A stretch of 6,875 bases of DNA, from NCBI GenBank assembly GCA_013695395.1, contig JACDAP010000181.1, forward strand, positions 1 to 6,875, given 5' to 3'. Of the stretch, positions 1 to 4,745 are shown piece by piece (the first letter of the stretch is position 1; the number at the start of each line of letters is the position of its first letter). Source of the stretch: Solirubrobacterales bacterium (GTDB taxonomy: Bacteria; Actinomycetota; Thermoleophilia; Solirubrobacterales; Solirubrobacteraceae). Below the pieces are notes generated by a model. It was not told the origin of the DNA, made no database searches, and saw only the letters and a list, made by a program, of their open reading frames with translations. The position numbers and the translations under genes were made by a program.

Positions 1-594
1 GGCGTCGACGAGGCCCTCGAGGTCGCGGCCGAGCCGGGTCGGCTCGGTGGCGCGGGCCAGGCGTCCGTCGAGCCCGTCGCTGGCCCAGGCGGCCAGCACG
101 AGCGCAGGGTCGGGGCGCCGCGCCACCAGCGGGACCATCCAGGCCCGGGTGAGCGTCACGGCGTCGGCGGGCCCGAGGTTGCGGGCACGGCCGTCCTCGG
201 TCTCGAGCATCCCGATGTGCCAGTCGAGCATCACCCACGTCGCGCCCCACCAGGCCAGGGCGGCGGACAGGCTCGGCGCGGTCTCGTCGGCGTGGCCCCG
301 GGAGCGACCTGGCGTTCGAGCCTCGTTGCTCTGAGCGAAAGAAACCTCGAACGCGGCGGCGCCCCGCCGGGCGGCGAGCGCATGCGCCCCGTAGGCGACG
401 GCGCCGGCGAGCATCCAGCGCCGCATCCGCGTGGCGGTCGCCGGGCGAGCGGCGCGCTCCGCGTTCGCCCGCCGCTGGGAGACGAGGAGGAACGCGCCGA
501 CCGCGGGCGGGGAGAAGCGGCGGGTCAGGAGCGCGGCGAGCTGCTCGCGCGCCCACTGCTCCCCTTCGGTGAGCTCTCGGGGACTGAGCCTCAC
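1..594 (-). CDS. CDP-alcohol phosphatidyltransferase family protein (3' end outside window)
   Basis: An integral-membrane enzyme of this family would transfer a phosphoalcohol from a CDP-activated donor (CDP-diacylglycerol or similar) to an alcohol acceptor in phospholipid synthesis; the substrate cannot be told. The frame is open for 198 codons to the window edge. The signature lies at residues 173-197: D173, D176-G177, A180-R181, G189, then E193 and D197. The family pattern is DxxDGxxAR...GxxxDxxxD, so the third acidic residue is Glu instead of Asp. A hydrophobic stretch at about 61-75 and a Trp-rich one at about 113-125 are likely membrane segments. Residues about 83-107 form a polar linker with less G/C-biased codons. 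I chose GTG at 594 because its GTGA overlaps the vapC stop by 4 bases; an adjacent in-frame GTG at 597 is equally possible. No clear Shine-Dalgarno is visible. It probably belongs to the vapB-vapC transcript. The family call is firm, the substrate unknown. Confidence 0.8.
   Translation of the reverse strand, partial: MRLSPRELTEGEQWAREQLAALLTRRFSPPAVGAFLLVSQRRANAERAARPATATRMRRWMLAGAVAYGAHALAARRGAAAFEVSFAQSNEARTPGRSRGHADETAPSLSAALAWWGATWVMLDWHIGMLETEDGRARNLGPADAVTLTRAWMVPLVARRPDPALVLAAWASDGLDGRLARATEPTRLGRDLEGLVDA
312..354. repeat. 9-bp perfect inverted repeat inside the phosphatidyltransferase gene
   Basis: GCGTTCGAG (312-320) is exactly complementary to CTCGAACGC (346-354), around a 25-base centre that is noticeably richer in A/T than its surroundings. 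The centre contains a further GCT/AGC mini-stem. It falls in the codons of the polar linker of the phosphatidyltransferase. It may be a small insertion remnant, an RNA hairpin within the coding sequence, or chance. Confidence 0.4.
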
Positions 595-968
595 CACACG
601 ACATCGACGTCGTAGGGCGCGATCAGCGGGTCACGCGACACGATGCTCCCTCGTTCGACGACCGCCTGCGCGATCAGCAACCGGTCGAACGGATCCCGGT
701 GGTGTTCGGGAAGCTCCTCGACCGCTGCCGCGTGGTCGAGGGAGACCGGCAACCCCCGCGCTCCTCCGGCAAGCAGTCGAGCGGGAAGCGTGCTGGGCGC
801 ATCGAGCTTGCCGAGCCCGCGCTTGATTGCGATCTCCCAGACCACGACCGCGCTCAGCAGGATCTCGTTCTCGTCGTCGGCGAGTGCGGTGCGCGCGCCG
901 TCGCTCAGCCGCCGATCGTCGGCGGCCCACCACAGCGCGGTGTGGGTGTCGAGCAGGAGCCGCGTCAT
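591..968 (-). CDS. vapC: VapC-like PIN-domain toxin (ribonuclease)
   Basis: This is a 125-residue PIN-domain protein, normal length for VapC toxins, which are Mg2+-dependent ribonucleases that cut tRNA or other RNA and stop growth when not bound by antitoxin. The N-terminal strand ends in D7 (motif LLLDTHTALWW), followed by E45 in VVVWEIAIK, D92/D95 in DPFDRLLIAQA, and D113 in SRDPLIAPYD. These are the conserved acidic residues expected at the metal site, all intact, so the toxin looks functional. It belongs to the PIN subgroup usually paired with Phd/YefM-type antitoxins. The ATG overlaps the antitoxin stop by 4 bases (ATGA, 965-968), and its own TGA overlaps the GTG start of the phosphatidyltransferase. 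Translation is therefore likely coupled on both sides. The exact RNA target cannot be inferred. Confidence 0.92.
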   Translation of the reverse strand: MTRLLLDTHTALWWAADDRRLSDGARTALADDENEILLSAVVVWEIAIKRGLGKLDAPSTLPARLLAGGARGLPVSLDHAAAVEELPEHHRDPFDRLLIAQAVVERGSIVSRDPLIAPYDVDVVW

Positions 969-1207
969 AAGCCGAACGCGTCGCGGAACTCCGGTGGCAG
1001 CGCCTCTGGATCATCGAAGTCCGCCGCCAGGCGGATCTCGCCCTTCAGGCAGCCGAGCGAGTCGGCGAAGCGCGGCGCCTGCGCCACCGGGACGAGCCGC
1101 ACCGCCGGGGCGCCGTTCCGGGCGATGACGATCTCCTCTCCGGCCTCCGCTCGTTCGACGAGGCGCGAGAGCGTGGTCTTCGCCTCGTGCATGTTCACCT
1201 GCGTCAT
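965..1207 (-). CDS. vapB: Phd/YefM-type antitoxin partner of VapC
   Basis: This is an 80-residue antitoxin. Residues 1-42 match the Phd/YefM DNA-binding fold: VNMHEAKTTLSRLVERAEAG, then EEIVIARNGAPAVRLVP. Residues 51-78 have the family's toxin-binding tail (LGCLKGEIRLAADFDDP, then LPPEFRDAF), which would lie across the PIN-domain active site. In this family the antitoxin neutralises the toxin and, with it, represses its own promoter. The ATG at 1207 is chosen because it starts just before the conserved VNMHEAK; an internal ATG at codon 6 would cut that strand. A TACCCT box ends 6 bases before this ATG, suggesting a leaderless transcript. Two GCTAGC hexamers lie just upstream. The symbol is functional shorthand: by fold the protein is Phd/YefM rather than AbrB- or RHH-type VapB. 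Confidence 0.92.
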   Translation of the reverse strand: MTQVNMHEAKTTLSRLVERAEAGEEIVIARNGAPAVRLVPVAQAPRFADSLGCLKGEIRLAADFDDPEALPPEFRDAFGL

Positions 1208-1213
1208 GCCGCC

Positions 1214-1219
1214 AGGGTA
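1214..1219 (-). promoter_or_regulatory. Candidate -10 box for the vapBC operon
   Basis: On the minus strand the hexamer reads TACCCT, matching the TAnnnT core. Six bases separate it from the A of the vapB ATG at 1207. That is the normal -10 to +1 distance, so the transcript could begin exactly at the start codon, as is common in actinobacteria. No convincing -35 is visible. Confidence 0.4.
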
Positions 1220-1225
1220 CCGGTG

Positions 1226-1244
1226 GCTAGCTCGTTACGCTAGC
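1226..1244. promoter_or_regulatory. Paired GCTAGC palindromes, candidate antitoxin operator
   Basis: Two self-complementary GCTAGC hexamers (1226-1231 and 1239-1244) lie 13 bp centre to centre, with each followed by T, in the 41-base gap between vapB and the divergent glycosyltransferase gene. The pair forms a 19-bp two-fold-symmetric element. YefM-type antitoxins are known to bind paired hexameric palindromes about one helical turn apart, so this is a natural candidate operator. It overlaps the candidate plus-strand -10 box. Confidence 0.5.
1236..1241 (+). promoter_or_regulatory. Candidate -10 box for the glycosyltransferase gene
   Basis: The hexamer TACGCT (TAnnnT) ends 7 bases before the GTG start at 1249, so transcription would start at 1248 or 1249 and give a leaderless or one-base-leader mRNA. 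There is no Shine-Dalgarno in front of this GTG, which agrees. No recognisable -35 is present. The last three bases of the box overlap the second GCTAGC hexamer. Confidence 0.35.
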
Positions 1245-1248
1245 TAAT

Positions 1249-1920
1249 GTGCTGATCTCGATCTGCGTGTGCACCCGCGAGGAGGCCGGGCAGATCCACG
1301 CGCTGCTCGACCACCTCGCGCGCCTGCCCGGGCCGTGGGAGGTGATCGTCGCCGACGGCGGCTCGACCGACGGGACCGCGGCACAGGCGCGGGCGCACGC
1401 GAGCGCTCCTTGCGTGCTCGAGGGCGGCGGTGGCCGGGCGGCGCAGCTGAACGCCGCCGCGGACGCCGCCACCGGGGAGCGGCTCGTCTTCCTCCACGCC
1501 GACTCACGACTCCCACTCGACGCCCACGCATCGCTCGCCCGCACCCCCGCCCGGGCCGGGAACTTCGCGCTGCGCTTCGACGGCGACGGCCCGTTCTCGT
1601 GGTCCCTCGCCCGCGTCTACGCGCTCCAGCGGCGCTTCGGCCTCTACTACGGAGACTCGACGGTCTGGTGCGAGCGTGCGCTCTTCGACGAGCTCGGTGG
1701 CTTTCGGGAGCTCGAGATCATGGACGACTACGACCTCGTCCGCCGGCTCGAGCAGGCGACCGGCACGGCCTGCCTGCCTGGCCCGGCGATCACCTCCGCG
1801 CGACGGTGGGAGGCGATGGGCGTGGCCCGGACGGTCTTCGCGTGGACGGCGATCCGCTGGCTCTACCTGGCGGGCGTCGCACCCCGGCGCCTCGCCGCGC
1901 TCTACCGCCGGGTCCGCTGA
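1249..1920 (+). CDS. Family 2 glycosyltransferase (rSAM/selenodomain-associated transferase 2 type)
   Basis: This is a 223-residue GT-A fold glycosyltransferase that would transfer a sugar from a nucleotide-sugar donor to an unknown acceptor. The N-terminal nucleotide-binding strand is ISICVCTREEAG (3-14), then EVIVADGGSTDGTA (31-44), the metal-site loop FLHADSRLP (81-89), YYGDSTVW (133-140), the acceptor/base region EIMDDYDLVRRL (156-167), and SARRWEAMGVART (183-195). The tail RLAALYRRVR matches the C-terminus I recall for the TIGR04283 family, and the length is also typical. There is no signal peptide, so it acts at the cytoplasmic face. GTG at 1249 is the only sensible start, since the ATG at 1247 reads straight into a stop. 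A radical SAM gene begins 23 bases after its stop, so the two are probably cotranscribed. Its promoter region is shared with the divergent vapBC operon. The family is confident, donor and acceptor unknown. Confidence 0.87.
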   Translation: MLISICVCTREEAGQIHALLDHLARLPGPWEVIVADGGSTDGTAAQARAHASAPCVLEGGGGRAAQLNAAADAATGERLVFLHADSRLPLDAHASLARTPARAGNFALRFDGDGPFSWSLARVYALQRRFGLYYGDSTVWCERALFDELGGFRELEIMDDYDLVRRLEQATGTACLPGPAITSARRWEAMGVARTVFAWTAIRWLYLAGVAPRRLAALYRRVR

Positions 1921-1943
1921 GCCGGTCCCGGTAGCCTCGGTTG

Positions 1944-3347
1944 ATGCTCGATCGCCTGCGTGCCCTGGAGCGCCTCACCCGCCCGGAGCACCCCGATCTG
2001 ACGGCCGCGCTGGCCGCCCGCTGGGAGGAGCTCCCGGCGCACGTCAAGGGCGCCAACCAGATGCTCGGGCGCCGGACCGCGGGTTGCGAGGGCACCCACG
2101 GCGTCTTCCCGAAGTGCAACCTGGCCTGCACCCCGTGCTACCACGCCAAGGAGGCCCAGCGGGTGCGGACCGACGGCGAGCACACCCGCGTCGAGGTCAC
2201 CGCGCAGATGGCGTTCCTCCGCGGGGTGCGCGGGCCGGGCCAGAACGCGCAGCTCATCGGCGGCGAGGTCTCGCTGCTCGAGCCCGACGACCACGCCGCC
2301 GCGCTGAGAGCGATGCTCGACCACGGGCGCAAGCCGATGTCGATGACCCACGGGGACTTCGACTACCCCTATCTCGAGGCGCTCGCGCTCGACCCGGAGA
2401 CCGGCCGGCCGCGCTTCTCCCACCTCTCCTTCGCGGGCCACTTCGACTCGATGATGTTCGGCCGCCGCGGGATCAAGAAGGTCGAGCGCGAGGAGCAGCT
2501 GCACCCCTACCGCAAGGCGTTCTGCGAGATGTTCGCCCGCCTGGAGGAGGAGCACGGCGTCACGAGCTACCTCGCCCACAACATGACGATCACCCCGCGG
2601 AACATCGACCAGATTCCCGAGGTGCTGCGTGCGTGCCGGGACTACGGCTTCCGCATGTTCTCCTTCCAGCCCGCCGCCTTCGTCGGCAACGAGGCCCGCT
2701 GGAAGGACAGCTACCGCGCGTTCTCGACCGACGCGGTGTGGGCGCGGATCGAGGAGGGCGCAGGCGGCGAGCTCCACGACGACGCGATGCTGATCGGCGA
2801 CAAGCGCTGCAACCGCACCGCGTACGGCGCCTACGTCGGGCAGCGCTACGTGCCGCTGCTCGATCAGCGCTCCAGCGCCGACGCCCGGTGGCTCGAGGCG
2901 TTCCTGACCACGTTCGGCGGCATGGACTTCGCCGACGGCCGTGCCCTAACCGCCGCGCGGACCGTCCGCGCGCTGGTCGAGAACCCGGCGACGCTCGCCC
3001 GGCTGGCCGGGTGGGGCGCGCGCTTCGCCGCACGCGCCGGAGGCCCCGTGGCCCTGGCCCGGGACCGGCCCCGCGCGATCACCTACGTCATGCACTCCTT
3101 CATGGACGCGAAGACCGTGCGGCCCGCGTGGGCGGCGATGGAGCGCGGCGAGACCACGCACGAGGACCCCGACGTCCAGGCGACGATCGAGCGCCTGCGC
3201 TCCTGCTCCTACGCGATGGCCCACCCGGAGGACGGGCGGACCGTCCCGGCCTGCGCGCAGCACTCGGTGCTCGACCCACTCGAGAACGTCGCGCTGATGG
3301 CACTGCTGCCCGCGCACGAGAACGTCGCCGAGCCCGCCACGGCCTGA
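1944..3347 (+). CDS. Radical SAM enzyme of unknown reaction
   Basis: This is a 467-residue protein with a radical SAM core. C58, C62 and C65 in CNLACTPCYHAKEAQRV form the CxxxCxxC site for the [4Fe-4S] cluster, and IGGEVSLL (105-112) is the SAM-contacting GGE region. The middle holds strongly patterned motifs: PMSMTHGDFDYPYL (131-144), LSFAGHFDSMMFGRRG (161-176), AHNMTITPRN (211-220), FSFQPAAFVG (239-248) and KRCNRTAYG (287-295). The C-terminal domain has VMHSFMDAKTVRPAW (382-396), C421 and C437 in PACAQHSVLDPLEN. C48, C289, C421 and C437 could ligate an auxiliary cluster, though no SPASM spacing is evident. I recall similar unnamed actinobacterial proteins, but none of known function. I prefer ATG at 1944 over the TTG one codon earlier. 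The enzyme sits directly after a glycosyltransferase, suggesting action on a glycosylated metabolite or lipid. No precursor peptide was found nearby. The superfamily is certain, the role open. Confidence 0.9.
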   Translation: MLDRLRALERLTRPEHPDLTAALAARWEELPAHVKGANQMLGRRTAGCEGTHGVFPKCNLACTPCYHAKEAQRVRTDGEHTRVEVTAQMAFLRGVRGPGQNAQLIGGEVSLLEPDDHAAALRAMLDHGRKPMSMTHGDFDYPYLEALALDPETGRPRFSHLSFAGHFDSMMFGRRGIKKVEREEQLHPYRKAFCEMFARLEEEHGVTSYLAHNMTITPRNIDQIPEVLRACRDYGFRMFSFQPAAFVGNEARWKDSYRAFSTDAVWARIEEGAGGELHDDAMLIGDKRCNRTAYGAYVGQRYVPLLDQRSSADARWLEAFLTTFGGMDFADGRALTAARTVRALVENPATLARLAGWGARFAARAGGPVALARDRPRAITYVMHSFMDAKTVRPAWAAMERGETTHEDPDVQATIERLRSCSYAMAHPEDGRTVPACAQHSVLDPLENVALMALLPAHENVAEPATA

Positions 3348-3348
3348 G

Positions 3349-3364
3349 CTCCACAGACGTGGGG
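3349..3364 (+). terminator. Short hairpin directly after the radical SAM stop codon
   Basis: CTCCAC (3349-3354) can pair with GTGGGG (3359-3364) around a 4-base loop, with one G-U pair. It starts 2 bases after the stop codon. There is no T-tract, so it is at best a weak or U-less terminator or a 3'-end stabilising stem. Confidence 0.25.
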
Positions 3365-3391
3365 TGAAGGGCCGGACATCCGTCCAACTCA

Positions 3392-3412
3392 CCGGCCGAA
3401 GCGATCGGCCGG
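3392..3412 (+). terminator. Perfect 8-bp G+C stem-loop in the spacer after the radical SAM gene
   Basis: CCGGCCGA (3392-3399) pairs perfectly with TCGGCCGG (3405-3412) around loop AGCGA. No T-tract follows. It lies 45 bases after the radical SAM stop and 15 bases before the ATG of the small membrane protein. It could be an actinobacterial U-less terminator or a leader hairpin of the next gene. A further TCGGCCG at 3421-3427 could compete for the left arm. Confidence 0.4.
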
Positions 3413-3427
3413 GGCGCACGTCGGCCG

Positions 3428-3637
3428 ATGGGGACCTCGGTGCTGCAGATCATCCTCATCATCCTCGCCGCCTGGGTCGGGCTCGCGCTTCTGGCCCTAC
3501 CGGTCGTCGTGCTGTTCGGCGGCGTCTGGCGCCGCGCCGATGCGGAGACCGGGCGCCAGCACCGCGAGCGGCGCGCTCGGTCCACGGCGGCGACGGCGAG
3601 CATCCGTTACGCGCCGCGTCGCGCCTCACAGGCCTGA
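3428..3637 (+). CDS. Small single-pass membrane protein, unknown function
   Basis: This is a 69-residue protein. Residues 5-32 are almost entirely hydrophobic (LQIILIILAAWVGLALLALP, then VVVLFGG), a clear transmembrane helix. They are followed by WRRADAETGRQHRERRARS and a basic, low-complexity tail, so the positive-inside rule places the C-terminus in the cytoplasm. I recognise no family. The support for coding is strong third-position G/C, a coherent membrane segment and a good ATG in an otherwise empty gap of nearly 400 bases. No Shine-Dalgarno precedes the start. It stands 80 bases after the radical SAM gene and 94 before fni, with hairpins on both sides, so its operon membership is unclear. 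It could instead be a fortuitous frame in G+C-rich spacer. Confidence 0.6.
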   Translation: MGTSVLQIILIILAAWVGLALLALPVVVLFGGVWRRADAETGRQHRERRARSTAATASIRYAPRRASQA

Positions 3638-3653
3638 CGATCGCCTCGCCGCA

Positions 3654-3680
3654 GCACGGAGCGGCGCCGCGGCGCCGTGC
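3654..3680 (+). terminator. G+C-rich hairpin upstream of the carotenoid operon
   Basis: GCACGG (3654-3659) pairs with CCGTGC (3675-3680). The 15-base interior contains the self-complementary CGCCGCGGCG. It lies 17 bases after the small membrane protein's stop and about 50 bases before fni. It has no T-run. It may end the upstream transcript or sit in the fni leader. The rest of the 94-base gap (3638-3731) shows no convincing promoter. Confidence 0.35.
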
Positions 3681-3731
3681 GAGGTCTGGCATCGCGTCGG
3701 TCCCTCGCCCGCCCTGCTCCGTACCCATGGC

Positions 3732-4745
3732 GTGAGCTCTCAGCCCGCCCCCGCGCCGGACCGCAAGGCCGACCACCTGCGGATCGCCGCCGAGCCCGGA
3801 GTGCTCGGCGGGATCGGCACCGGCCTCGAGCCCCTGCGGCTCCGCCACCGCGCGCTCCCCGAACGCGACCTCGCCGACGTGCACCTGGAGACCGAGCTGC
3901 TCGGGGTCCGGCTGCAGGCCCCGCTGTTCGTCTCGGCCATGACCGGCGGCACGCCGGAGGCCGAGCGGATCAACGGCGAGCTCGCCCGGGCCGCCGCCGA
4001 GCACGGCGTCGCGCTGACCCTCGGCTCCGGCCGCGCCCTCCTCGACGATCCGGACCTGCTGCGCACCTACCGTTCGGCCGCACGGCCGCCGCTGCTGCTC
4101 GCGAACCTCGGTGCGGCGCAGCTGAGCCCCGAACGGGCGGCACGGCTGGTCGAGCTGCTCGGCGCCGACGGGCTGAGCGTCCATCTCAACCCGGTGCAGG
4201 AGGCGGTCCAGCCCGAGGGGACCCCCGCGTTCGCCAGGGTGGGCGAACGGATCGCCGAGGTGGTCCGGGCGCTGGCCCCGCTCCCCGTCGTGGTCAAGGA
4301 GGTCGGCTTCGGCATGGACGCGGAGGATGTGCGGCTGCTCCACGCCGCCGGGGTCGCGGCGGTCGACGTCGCGGGCGCGGGTGGCACGAACTGGGCGACG
4401 ATCGAAGGGCGGCGCGACCCACGGGCCGCGGCGGTGGCCTCCGCCTTCGCCGACTGGGGCGTCCCGACCGCCGACGCGCTGCGCGGAGCGCTCGGCGCCG
4501 CCTCAGGGCTCCCGGTGATCGCCTCCGGTGGGCTGCGCGACGGGGTCGAGGCGGCGAAGTGCCTCGCGCTCGGCGCGGTCGCCGTCGGTCTCGCGCGGCC
4601 GTTCCTGCTCGCCGCCCAGGCCGGGCAGGCCGCGGCGGCCGTGGAGACCGTCGTGCGCCAGCTGCGGATCGCCACCTGGGCGGTCGGCGCGGCCTCCAGC
4701 GGCGCTCTCGGACCGGAGCATCTCGCCGCGGAGGATGCTCGGTGA
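3732..4745 (+). CDS. fni: Type 2 (FMN-dependent) isopentenyl-diphosphate delta-isomerase
   Basis: This enzyme interconverts IPP and DMAPP in the cytoplasm using reduced FMN, NADPH and Mg2+, feeding prenyl-chain synthesis. The 337 residues match the usual length of about 340-350. Motifs in order: RKADHL (11-16); SAMTGG (67-72) and LTLGSGRALL (94-103) at the FMN pocket; LLANLGAAQL (121-130); VHLNPVQEAVQPEG (149-162); VVVKEVGFGM (185-194); VAGAGGTNWATIE (212-224); VIASGGLRDGVEAAKCLALG near the C-terminus. H150, N152, Q155 and E156 correspond to the His/Asn/Gln/Glu substrate and Mg2+ set known in archaeal type 2 enzymes. The residue after QPEG is Thr where Asp is common. GTG at 3732 is the only start that keeps RKADHL without a long unrelated extension; no Shine-Dalgarno is seen. 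Its TGA overlaps the crtI GTG by 4 bases, and the crtI ribosome site lies inside its last codons. It is unrelated to type 1 Idi. Confidence 0.95.
   Translation: MSSQPAPAPDRKADHLRIAAEPGVLGGIGTGLEPLRLRHRALPERDLADVHLETELLGVRLQAPLFVSAMTGGTPEAERINGELARAAAEHGVALTLGSGRALLDDPDLLRTYRSAARPPLLLANLGAAQLSPERAARLVELLGADGLSVHLNPVQEAVQPEGTPAFARVGERIAEVVRALAPLPVVVKEVGFGMDAEDVRLLHAAGVAAVDVAGAGGTNWATIEGRRDPRAAAVASAFADWGVPTADALRGALGAASGLPVIASGGLRDGVEAAKCLALGAVAVGLARPFLLAAQAGQAAAAVETVVRQLRIATWAVGAASSGALGPEHLAAEDAR
4730..4734 (+). promoter_or_regulatory. Ribosome binding site of crtI inside the end of fni
   Basis: GGAGG ends 7 bases before the GTG at 4742, a near-ideal Shine-Dalgarno. It settles the crtI start and supports translational coupling to fni. 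It is the clearest ribosome site in the window; most other starts here have none. Confidence 0.75.

Noticed and set aside
312..354. tRNA-like T-loop (GTTCGAG) or attachment site
   Set aside because: Only a short resemblance; no acceptor stem, anticodon arm or integrase nearby.
47..826. Overlapping plus-strand frames at the left edge
   Set aside because: Low-complexity translations lying opposite the phosphatidyltransferase and vapC frames, which carry real family motifs.
1902..2777. 291-codon minus-strand frame
   Set aside because: Antisense shadow of the radical SAM gene with no protein-like motif.
1676..3367. 563-codon plus-strand frame over the glycosyltransferase and radical SAM genes
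   Set aside because: Arg/Pro/Ala-rich shadow of two well-supported genes; no domain recognisable.
3722..3727. TACCCA as a -10 box for fni
   Set aside because: It would place the transcription start at about 3734, inside the fni start codon region, so it cannot serve the GTG at 3732.
3677..4741. Upstream extension of the crtI frame to 3677
   Set aside because: The extension overlaps fni in another frame and is Arg/Pro-rich junk; the GGAGG before GTG 4742 and the Rossmann motif at residue 4 fix the start.
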